Origin: Desulfobacterales bacterium
Lineage (GTDB): Bacteria > Desulfobacterota > Desulfobacteria > Desulfobacterales > Desulfobacteraceae
Assembly (NCBI GenBank): GCA_022361535.1
Contig: JAKSAU010000215.1
Coordinates: forward strand, 1 to 31,255
Direction: 5' to 3'
DNA length: 31,255 nt
The notes below the pieces were generated by a model that saw nothing but the letters and a program-made list of their open reading frames with translations, did not search any database and had not been told where the DNA came from. Every line of letters begins with the position of its first letter. The stretch's first letter is position 1. A program made the translations under genes and the position numbers. This document shows positions 15,643 through 23,035 of this stretch, in pieces.

Positions 15643-17403
15643 TTATTCCACAGGTTTGACCACACAGATGGACCAGATATTGCCGATGCCGTCCACCTTG
15701 GCCACCCACCCTGTAAAATTTTCGTTCAAGGTGGCTTCAATTATATGGGGATTGTACAGTGGCAGATAAGGCACATCATCAAGGATGATTTTCTGCATCT
15801 CAAGAATCAGCTTTTTTCTTTCCACTGTATTTATGAGCGTTCTTTGTACATCTGCAATCTTATCAAACTCAGGGTTGTTGTAACCACTCATGTTCCAGCC
15901 GCGGGGCTTATCATTTTTGGAATAGAAAAAGGCCCTCAGGTAGTCCGGATCCAGGTTAAGTTTACCGTACCCCAGAACAAAAGCATCAAATTCATGTTTG
16001 CCCTTAACCGTATCCAGCAAAGAGTTAAAGGCCATGGGTCGAGAAAAAGCAGGCAACCCCAACTCTCTCAGCCATTCCTGAATCATGGTGCCTGCAAAAG
16101 CGCGTTTGGGGTCATAGTCAGCCGGCGGGGTAAGAATGACAAACTTTTCCATTTTCGATCCGTCGGGCATAAGAATATCAGAAGGCTTTACAACCTTGCC
16201 TGCATCGTCAATAGGCGGGGTCTGCCAGGAATAACCGGCAGCAGCCAAAATCGCCATAGCCTCTTTAATGCGCTCAGCCTTTGACAAGCCCTGGCCGTAT
16301 TTTTTAACATCCGGGTTATACCAAAAATGATTTCCCGAAGGGATGATCGAATGCATTGGGGTACCAAAATTCTGCAGGATACGGGTTAAGATAAATTCCT
16401 TGTCCACCACCGTTGCAACGGCTTGGCGCAGGGCTTCATCATTAAACGGAGTTTTGCGCAGATTAAACCCAAGGTAATAAAGAGCACTCTTTTTATTAAA
16501 ATACAGGTCAACATTATCCTGCTCTTTTAAATCCTTGATGTAACCGGGTTGGATATCCCACCAATAGTAATCAATATCGCCCTTTTTCAAGGCTAAAATA
16601 GCCACATCGGACGTCCCGTAAACGCGGAACAAGATATCATCCACATAGGGCCCAAGCAAATGGCCGCCAATTGTCTGGTCGGTGCCGAAAAAATGAGGAT
16701 TCTTCTGCATATGAATGAAGGCACCTTTTTTATACTCGGTAAGCATAAAAGGTCCCGTACCCAAAGGTTTTTCCACAGGATAGTCCTGTAGAGAACGCAA
16801 AGGTTTTTCCTTCGTCAATGCATCTTTTGCCACTTGCTCCCATTCTTTTCTCGATACAATCGGTGCAGTCATCACCCTGGACATAAAAATGGCTGATGGC
16901 TTTTTTAAATGAAATACCACGGTATGGGCGTCAGGGGCCTCAATCTCTTTGATGATCTTCCATTTTGAATAATACCTTGGTACTTTAAAATCAAAAAAGA
17001 GCTGCTTGGTAAACAAAACATCGTCACTTGTAAACTCGCTGCCGTCAGACCATTTAGCCTTACGCAGCTTAACGGTATAAGTCAGGTTGACCTCATCAAA
17101 CACAGGATCTTCAGCCGCCAACCAAGGAATGATTTCAAGGGTTTCAGGGTGCCTGTGGTATAACGGTTGATAGATCTGGGTGAGGATTTTTCGAGAATTG
17201 GCATCAGTGCCAAGCCAAAGGTTCAAAGACCTTGGTTCTTCAGGAAGTCCTATTTTCAGAAATGTATTCTTTTCCGCTTTTTGGCAAGAAAACAGCAGAG
17301 CTGCGGCCAGAATGATCATCATCCCGGTTAGACATACCAGTTTCAGGCTGCAGTCAGCCGACCTTTTGAACAGATGGGTCTTGCTTGGGGTGTTTGAGCG
17401 CAA
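15643..17403 (-). CDS. Oligopeptide-binding lipoprotein (SBP family 5)
   Basis: A roughly 586-residue extracellular solute-binding protein of the DppA/OppA/NikA family, which captures peptides or similar ligands for the permeases encoded next to it. A hydrophobic stretch ends in the lipobox LFSC, followed by QKAEKN, so it is probably lipid-anchored. Family features include EEPRSLNLWLGTD near the mature N-terminus, TYTVKLRKAKWSDGSEFTSDDV, the GTGPFMLTEYKKG segment, and LGFNLRKTPFNDEALRQAV. The start is uncertain. TTG at 17403 follows AGGAG by seven bases and is my choice; another TTG at 17442 is possible. Either way the gene overlaps the end of the ATP-grasp gene by about 50-90 bases, an unusually long overlap. 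Confidence 0.9.
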   Translation of the reverse strand: MRSNTPSKTHLFKRSADCSLKLVCLTGMMIILAAALLFSCQKAEKNTFLKIGLPEEPRSLNLWLGTDANSRKILTQIYQPLYHRHPETLEIIPWLAAEDPVFDEVNLTYTVKLRKAKWSDGSEFTSDDVLFTKQLFFDFKVPRYYSKWKIIKEIEAPDAHTVVFHLKKPSAIFMSRVMTAPIVSRKEWEQVAKDALTKEKPLRSLQDYPVEKPLGTGPFMLTEYKKGAFIHMQKNPHFFGTDQTIGGHLLGPYVDDILFRVYGTSDVAILALKKGDIDYYWWDIQPGYIKDLKEQDNVDLYFNKKSALYYLGFNLRKTPFNDEALRQAVATVVDKEFILTRILQNFGTPMHSIIPSGNHFWYNPDVKKYGQGLSKAERIKEAMAILAAAGYSWQTPPIDDAGKVVKPSDILMPDGSKMEKFVILTPPADYDPKRAFAGTMIQEWLRELGLPAFSRPMAFNSLLDTVKGKHEFDAFVLGYGKLNLDPDYLRAFFYSKNDKPRGWNMSGYNNPEFDKIADVQRTLINTVERKKLILEMQKIILDDVPYLPLYNPHIIEATLNENFTGWVAKVDGIGNIWSICVVKPVE

Positions 17404-18376
17404 TGATTTTCTCCTCAATAAAATCAACAACCTTTGACTCAAGTTTCACATTATCAAACCGGTTAATCCTTGGAATACCTCCCGGGCTGACACAATTGAT
17501 CTCGACCAATTTGTCCCCGATTATATCAATCCCGACAAAATAAAGTCCATCATTTACCAGTTTGGATTTAATTCTTTGGCAGATTTCTTTTTGAGCCGGT
17601 GTGATCTTGTGCTTAAACGCCTTGGCACCGGCATGTACATTGGTCCTGAAATCTCCGGATATAGACTTTCGTCCCATGGCACCAAGAATTTCTCCATTGA
17701 GCAGAAGTATTCTGACATCCCCTTCTTCTTTAACTGTTTTCAGGTACTCTTGAACCATTATGGGATTACGTTCCGGGTAAGGACGGCTTGACTGGACATA
17801 ATAGTTGATCAGGGAACTTAAATTTTCCTGATCCTGGTTGCTGACTTTAATCACACCGTGACCACCATGGCCCTGCAAGGGTTTGATTACCATGTCCCCG
17901 CCAAAATCGTCGATAATTTTTCGCAATCGACTTGGATCTCTTGAGACATGGGTTTCAGGAATGATGTCCGGGAAGTTTAAAATATAGGCTTTGGAATTCC
18001 CGTTGATCTGGCCGTTGGTCGTATTGATCATAAAAACCTTATCGCTGACCGGCCCTAAGAAAGTCATAGCCTCATAATTGAGCGGGGGATCTTTTCTTAG
18101 AAAGAGGACATCCAGATCTGTGACCGTTTCAAAAATCAATTCTTCCTGGTCCAGACAATTGATCAAATCCTGCCAATAGGTTGTAATGCCGTTTCCTATA
18201 GGTACGGTGATGTTTCTCATCCGGGCCACGACCTGGTTGTTCCGGATATACAGGTCATGAGGTTCAAGAAAGAAAACTGTGTGCCCCCGCTGGTTGCACT
18301 CGTACATGATATGGGAGGTGGTTTCCCATACGGGATCGATCTGTCTTAGATCATCCATTAAAAAACCAATTTTCAT
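17354..18376 (-). CDS. Glutathione synthetase-like ATP-grasp ligase
   Basis: A 340-residue protein that aligns in motif order with prokaryotic glutathione synthetase (GshB), which joins gamma-glutamylcysteine and glycine using ATP. Visible are the N-terminal IGFLMDDL, FLRKDPP (92-98), the ATP-grasp lysine and glycine loop VIKPLQGHGGHGV (163-175), VQEYL (208-212), EEGDVRILLLNGEI (217-230), RTNVHAGA (244-251) and the metal-binding strand GIDIIGDKLVEINCVSPGG (282-300). It is near full length for GshB. No glutamate-cysteine ligase gene is in the window. It is the first gene of a seven-gene operon with a peptide ABC transporter and overlaps the binding-protein gene. It may ligate an imported peptide rather than make glutathione from scratch, so I give no symbol. 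Confidence 0.88.
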   Translation of the reverse strand: MKIGFLMDDLRQIDPVWETTSHIMYECNQRGHTVFFLEPHDLYIRNNQVVARMRNITVPIGNGITTYWQDLINCLDQEELIFETVTDLDVLFLRKDPPLNYEAMTFLGPVSDKVFMINTTNGQINGNSKAYILNFPDIIPETHVSRDPSRLRKIIDDFGGDMVIKPLQGHGGHGVIKVSNQDQENLSSLINYYVQSSRPYPERNPIMVQEYLKTVKEEGDVRILLLNGEILGAMGRKSISGDFRTNVHAGAKAFKHKITPAQKEICQRIKSKLVNDGLYFVGIDIIGDKLVEINCVSPGGIPRINRFDNVKLESKVVDFIEEKIIALKHPKQDPSVQKVG

Positions 18377-18449
18377 TTTTTTTCCATCCTGGCGGATAGA
18401 TCCATATTCATCATCCGTAAGTGTGTTGATAGGTTCTTTGGATCAGTTC

Positions 18450-18478
18450 TTTTTATGCCATGGGGCAGATCTTGTCAA
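18450..18478 (-). promoter_or_regulatory. Promoter of the ATP-grasp/peptide-transport operon
   Basis: On the minus strand a perfect TTGACA (18478-18473), a 17-base spacer and TAAAAA (18455-18450) lie about 75 bases before the ATP-grasp start, within the 200-base divergent gap. The -10 box is only a fair match. Confidence 0.5.
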
Positions 18479-18576
18479 ACGCTTATCTTTTTTATGGGAA
18501 ACTACGGGACAAAGCCCATGAATTGATGTATCTTAATTTTTTCAATCCAAATCAGACTACCCTTAGGGATAATGAT

Positions 18577-19812
18577 ATGAAAGATACTTTGTTTATTCAG
18601 TTTTATGGTAAGACCAATTCCGGATGGTTTGATCTGTGCAACGGATTTTCCGACACCTGGGACCTTTGCCGGGACAAAGGGGATTTTTTATGGATGCCCC
18701 ATGTCCAGGATGCAGATAAATGGTATGACCCGGACGCATATGGAAATCTTAGCCTCCCCATAAAAAAGGGAACTGCATACGTAAGTGCAAGCTATGTTAA
18801 CCATCTTTACCAGGCATATATCTGGGCACTCCAATATCCGGATATCCAATTTATTGTGGGAGGGCCGGTAGCATCTGAACGCTGTGCTACTAAAGAAGGA
18901 TGGCACTCTGTTCACTTCAAGGTGGAAAAAGAATTACCCGGCAATTTGACGCTTACAGGCCGTAGTATGGAATCCCTTCTTGGGGTACCTGAGTTTTCAG
19001 GCACATGGAAACTGGAAATACCTGAGAACGTACCTGCAGGCAGCAGGGTTTATTTTTCCTATACCCTTGAAAACTTGTGTTATTGGAAAAAATGTCCGTT
19101 TTGTTCCATTGCCCAGCACACTATGGAACATGCCAGAAAAAGAAAAGAATTCGGCCTTGAATTCAAAGACATGATCTTTGACGGCCATAAAATCGTACGC
19201 CTGAATACCGGCTCCATTACCCCTGATCATATTCGCAAAATACTGCCGAAACTGCCCAAAGCAGATGATATTGAATACAGATATTTCATGCGCGCTGCCA
19301 AAGCGGAAACAAATGCGTTAAGAGATGTGGTTAAATTACTCAACGGCGATATTCCTGCCTCCACGCTTGGGTTCGGTATTGAATTTCCTTCAGACCGCAT
19401 GTGGAAGTATTTAGATAAAGGGACGCGCATGGATGAAGTCATGGAAACACTTGATTTCTGCAGGGAAAGTGGATTTAAGGTCAATGCCAATGTCATATTA
19501 GGCTGGAATAATCTTGTGGATCAGGATCTTAAAGACCTTGAAACGTTTATGGATAGCCTTGCCCAAAGCGCCGTTACGACATTGCAACTGCGCTGGCTTT
19601 TTGCACATCCTTATACCCGTATTTATGATGAGTACATGGGAAAAGAAGACAGCATCCGGTTAGGACCATTCAACTGCGGGTTCAATGTTAAGGTAGATGA
19701 CAACCAGAAAAAGATGAATCTTGCGGCTGCAGACATCATCAAAGAAAAGTGCCAGGAAAAAAAGATAAAACTGGAAGGATATAAAAACCTTAAAAAGGGC
19801 AACCTTGATTAA
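18577..19812 (+). CDS. Radical-SAM-like protein with CX4CX2C motif
   Basis: This 411-residue protein resembles B12-dependent-type radical SAM enzymes. Residues ~1-140 look like a Rossmann-like domain (FIQFYGKTNSGW, FIVGGPVAS at 92-100). The cysteine motif CYWKKCPFC (C168, C173, C176) and a barrel with FGIEFPSDRMWKYLDKGTR and VNANVILGWN follow. The spacing is CX4CX2C rather than the usual CX3CX2C, and the DNA gives no sign of a frameshift. I chose the ATG at 18577 because AGGGA stands upstream; an extension to 18460 would run through the divergent promoter region. It is divergent from the ATP-grasp/peptide operon, so co-regulation is plausible. Substrate and reaction are unknown. Confidence 0.7.
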   Translation: MKDTLFIQFYGKTNSGWFDLCNGFSDTWDLCRDKGDFLWMPHVQDADKWYDPDAYGNLSLPIKKGTAYVSASYVNHLYQAYIWALQYPDIQFIVGGPVASERCATKEGWHSVHFKVEKELPGNLTLTGRSMESLLGVPEFSGTWKLEIPENVPAGSRVYFSYTLENLCYWKKCPFCSIAQHTMEHARKRKEFGLEFKDMIFDGHKIVRLNTGSITPDHIRKILPKLPKADDIEYRYFMRAAKAETNALRDVVKLLNGDIPASTLGFGIEFPSDRMWKYLDKGTRMDEVMETLDFCRESGFKVNANVILGWNNLVDQDLKDLETFMDSLAQSAVTTLQLRWLFAHPYTRIYDEYMGKEDSIRLGPFNCGFNVKVDDNQKKMNLAAADIIKEKCQEKKIKLEGYKNLKKGNLD

Positions 19813-19826
19813 CACGCCCCCCTATA

Positions 19827-19869
19827 TGCCAACTATGTCGGACCTTTGATCTTTCCGGCACAGTTGGCA
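19827..19869. terminator. Hairpin between convergent genes, probable bidirectional terminator
   Basis: TGCCAACT (19827-19834) pairs with AGTTGGCA (19862-19869). After one mismatch, TGTCGGA (19836-19842) pairs with TCCGGCA (19854-19860) with one G-T pair. The T-rich tails are weak on both strands, but the place between two converging genes fits a terminator. Confidence 0.6.
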
Positions 19870-19877
19870 GAGCCCTT

Positions 19878-20162
19878 TTACGCCAATCTGATTCTTTCAC
19901 TTTTAGTGTCCGGGTTTAAAAGCAGCATTCTTTTGACTTTGTACCAGAGGGTTTCCACGTCAAAGCGTGCAATTGCTGATATTAAATCAATCTTGGTAAA
20001 GTCTTTTCGAATGATTTGCTTATAAAAACGGGTTCCGCAGGTACACCTGAGACTAACAAATTTTTTATCCTTGATTTTGCTTTTCGCTAAGCTTTTAGCC
20101 GTGCTGCACATCGGGCATTTGATCACAACTTCATCAGGTCGGGAATTTAATAAGGACAGCAT
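19878..20162 (-). CDS. Small zinc-ribbon protein
   Basis: A 94-residue protein with CPMC (C16, C19) and CTC (C40, C42), a four-cysteine zinc ribbon of CX2C...CXC form. The layout, with VIKCPMC, a short lysine-rich linker and LRCTCGTRFYKQI, resembles the N-terminal ribbon that precedes PilZ-type domains in some deltaproteobacterial proteins. Here the ~50 residues after the ribbon show no PilZ motif that I can see, so this may be a stand-alone or trimmed relative. The C-terminal half is basic and helical (ETLWYKVKRMLLLN). AAAGGA precedes the ATG. It converges with the radical-SAM gene, so it is transcribed separately. Function is unknown. Confidence 0.65.
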   Translation of the reverse strand: MLSLLNSRPDEVVIKCPMCSTAKSLAKSKIKDKKFVSLRCTCGTRFYKQIIRKDFTKIDLISAIARFDVETLWYKVKRMLLLNPDTKSERIRLA

Positions 20163-20682
20163 ATTGGTTTTCCTTTCAAAAAGCCATTTTTAACATTTCT
20201 TGTCATCATTTTAACAATAATTGTCTTAAAGCCCTATTAAATCACAAACTATGCCAGGGGGCTCATTTACCACAATATCAATGTATTATTTCACAAAGCC
20301 ATGCTGGATAAGGCTTTAGCCCCTTCTGCCGGCATTAGACAATTCAAACAACTGAATGAAGCATTGATAAAAAACTGAAATATGATCAAGATGATTATAT
20401 TTCAACCAAGTTTCAACAGTACCCATTGTTTTTCTTAAAAAACTTATTTGGGGCAAACAGTGTTCAAAGCCTAATGTCAACAAATGGTTAACTTTTTAGA
20501 TTATGCAAATTAAAGTAGAAAGACTCTTCCATGCATTAAAAATGAAAGCTTATCAACTTAAAACCAAATCAAGACTGAACATGCCAACACCCTGAATTAT
20601 TAAGTATTACAAGTGCACCGGCCTTCCATTGACAAGAGCCGGGTAATGCTTAATTTTGGATATTCATTACGGGAGGTAAACA
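20163..20682. other. 520-base gap with nested hairpin; no gene seen
   Basis: This AT-rich stretch separates the zinc-ribbon gene from the GAF-domain gene. No coding frame of note is seen. Around 20254-20326 GGGGCT pairs with AGCCCC, and inside it AAAGCC with GGCTTT, which could form a branched RNA structure but has no T-rich tail. The promoter for the GAF gene is near the right end. Confidence 0.45.
20629..20656 (+). promoter_or_regulatory. Sigma70 promoter of the GAF-domain gene
   Basis: A perfect TTGACA (20629-20634), a 16-base spacer and TAATTT (20651-20656) lie 26 bases before the start codon of the GAF protein gene, which has its own GGGAGG ribosome site. Confidence 0.65.
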
Positions 20683-23034
20683 ATGGGAAGCAATATCTTA
20701 GGCAATGATATTCATGCAAAAGTCAGTCTTGAACCACTTCTTGACTTTTGGGAAAAAAAATTAGTCCCCAAGTGCAGTCATATGGAAACGATGTACGGCC
20801 ATATCAAAGAACGGTTTGATCAAACACCGGAACTTAAAGGTGATATAGAAGATATAGGGGTTCTCAATAAGCATTACGATATTCTGCAGCCTCTTATGAC
20901 AGCAGTTTTCCCGCCTGCTACATTCGAAAAAGAGATCTCCGGTGCGCTCACACCATGTACATTTGAACCTTTCTTTGTCAGCCCGGAATTCCAGCGAATC
21001 TTTTTGGACAATGATAATTTTGTTAAATCCGTTCTTGAGAAAAACCTGGAAACCGAAATTAATAAAAAACGGTTGAAACTTTATCTTTTGATCTTGGAAC
21101 GGATTTACGGCATTCGTTGTCAGCGACTGGAAAAGGTAGACATAAAAGTCGTTCCTGACCAGGAAACCGGATTATCCAGGTATTTCGGAATTACAGCGGA
21201 TTTTCAATTTATAAGAATCAGGCCTTTATCTCCTCCTCCTGAATTGACAGACGAAGATGAAAATCGGATCTACGATAACATTACAGATCTTAACATTCTC
21301 AAAGAATACATTGACCTGGACCAATATGAGTTTACCGGCTTAAATCTGGTCAGGGCAATTGACGTGACAGAATCCGAGGTAATATCCGCCCTGGAAAGAG
21401 ATCTTATTGACCAGCACTCCATATTTTCCTCCGATGGGATAGCCCTGCTGGAAAAAAGGCTTCAGACCCTTTTCCAGAGACCGGACATGCATATCGGTAT
21501 TGCAGCACTCCAGGGCGAACAGGTCATGATCATCAAAAACGATTGTGACTCCAATATTAACTGCCTTTTTTCAAACTCCCAGCACATCAACCTGGCAGAC
21601 ATTGAAGGGTCCATATGGGTTGAAGCCGCAAAAGGAGATGGAGTTATGCGAGTGGCTGATCTGGCCTTAAAACCGGATCTGCTTCCGGCAGAAGAGCAAG
21701 CCGCTGCTGCGGGCATTCGATCTATGCTGTTATCGCCATTGAGCTACCAGGGAGAAATCATAGGGCTTTTAGAAGTGTTTACCGGTACGCCCAACGATTT
21801 AGGCCCTGTGGATACCATGCTTTTACAGCAAGTGGTTCCGATTTTCTCAGTTGCCTTAAAACGTGGGCTGGATGACATGGACAAGCATATCCAATCCATT
21901 ATTAAAGAAAAATGTACAGCAGTTCATCCATCTGTGGAATGGCGGTTTGAGCAAGCGGCCATCAGTCATATGGAACGAGTCCGTCAAGGCAATACAGCCT
22001 CTGAGATGGAACCCATCATTTTCAAAGATGTCATTCCGTTTTACGGTCAGTCAGATATCCGCGGATCGTCATTGGCCCGCAACAAAGGAATCCAAAAAGA
22101 CCTGACCCACCAGCTCAACCTGGCCCATGGTGTCATGGAGGCCAGTTCAAACCATAGATCCTGGCCCATTCTCCAGGAGTTTAAGTATCGTATTCAGACA
22201 AAGCTGGACCAAATCTCAAAAGGAGTTACCTCCAGTGATGAAAATGCGGTGTTCACCCTGCTGAAAAATGAAATTGGGCCTTCTTTTGAAGATCTTAAAA
22301 CACTGGGCCCTGATGTTGCAGACAAAATAAACGCATACGAGAATGCGTTAGACCCGGTTGCAGGCATGGTTTACGATAAACGCAAAGACTATGAAGAAAG
22401 TGTCTTTCAGGTCAACCAGGCTCTTTCAGCCTACCTGGAGCAGGAAGACAGTTTAATCCAAAAAGATTTTCCTCATTACTTTGAAAAACGCCAGACCGAC
22501 GGGGTGGACTACATGATGTACATCGGTGCCTCCATGAATAAAAACCAGCGGCTGGCCCGTTTTCATGTCCAGGACATGACGCTCTGGCAACTTATGCTGG
22601 CCTGTGGACTGGCCTGGCATACCGAGCAGCTCAAACCGAGACTTAAAGTGCCCTTAGATACCTGCCACCTTATCCTGGTCAATCATACCCCCTTATCCAT
22701 TCGGTTCAGGTTTGATGAAAAGCGCTTCGATGTAGACGGGGCATATGACGTCCGGCACGAAATCATTAAATCCCGTCTTGATAAAGCCCTTGTCAAAAAA
22801 ACAGGCGAACGTTTAACACAGCCCGGCCGCATTGCTGTGGTCTACTCAAATCCTGCAGAAGGACGTGAGATCCGCCAGCATATTGAATTTATGACTACAT
22901 TAGGAAAACTCAATAATGACATGGAATTTTTAGAGTTGGATGATATGCCGGACGTTCGCGGACTTAAAGCCATTAGAGTAGGTGTGGATATCGCTGCCCA
23001 AGCGGGAAATGTGGTTGAAATGAGAGCGGGCTAA
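20683..23034 (+). CDS. 783-residue GAF-domain protein of unknown function
   Basis: A cytoplasmic protein without signal peptide or membrane segments. Residues ~1-245 are a mostly helical N-terminal region. About 250-395 is a GAF domain (HIGIAALQGEQVMIIKN, then SMLLSPLSYQGEIIGLLEVFTG). A conserved-looking segment DVIPFYGQSDIRGSSLARNKGI (449-470) follows, and the ~310-residue C-terminal region is helical and charged. It has no HisKA, GGDEF, EAL or HD output motif that I can find, so it is not an ordinary signalling enzyme. Architecture and the SDIRGSS segment resemble a family of large GAF proteins that I recall from Bacteroidetes and deltaproteobacteria with no established role. The ribosome site is strong (GGGAGG). 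It ends one base from the stop of the convergent cyclase gene. Confidence 0.8.
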   Translation: MGSNILGNDIHAKVSLEPLLDFWEKKLVPKCSHMETMYGHIKERFDQTPELKGDIEDIGVLNKHYDILQPLMTAVFPPATFEKEISGALTPCTFEPFFVSPEFQRIFLDNDNFVKSVLEKNLETEINKKRLKLYLLILERIYGIRCQRLEKVDIKVVPDQETGLSRYFGITADFQFIRIRPLSPPPELTDEDENRIYDNITDLNILKEYIDLDQYEFTGLNLVRAIDVTESEVISALERDLIDQHSIFSSDGIALLEKRLQTLFQRPDMHIGIAALQGEQVMIIKNDCDSNINCLFSNSQHINLADIEGSIWVEAAKGDGVMRVADLALKPDLLPAEEQAAAAGIRSMLLSPLSYQGEIIGLLEVFTGTPNDLGPVDTMLLQQVVPIFSVALKRGLDDMDKHIQSIIKEKCTAVHPSVEWRFEQAAISHMERVRQGNTASEMEPIIFKDVIPFYGQSDIRGSSLARNKGIQKDLTHQLNLAHGVMEASSNHRSWPILQEFKYRIQTKLDQISKGVTSSDENAVFTLLKNEIGPSFEDLKTLGPDVADKINAYENALDPVAGMVYDKRKDYEESVFQVNQALSAYLEQEDSLIQKDFPHYFEKRQTDGVDYMMYIGASMNKNQRLARFHVQDMTLWQLMLACGLAWHTEQLKPRLKVPLDTCHLILVNHTPLSIRFRFDEKRFDVDGAYDVRHEIIKSRLDKALVKKTGERLTQPGRIAVVYSNPAEGREIRQHIEFMTTLGKLNNDMEFLELDDMPDVRGLKAIRVGVDIAAQAGNVVEMRAG

Positions 23035-23035
23035 G

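Noticed and set aside
15745..16284. 179-codon plus-strand frame inside the binding-protein gene
   Set aside because: It is antisense to a clear family 5 binding protein and shows no domain or ribosome site.
18460..18576. Upstream extension of the radical-SAM protein to 18460
   Set aside because: It runs through the divergent promoter region and the ATG at 18577 has AGGGA upstream.
20254..20326. Nested hairpin as a riboswitch or terminator
   Set aside because: No T-rich tail follows, it matches no riboswitch core that I know, and it lies more than 350 bases before the next start with a better promoter in between.
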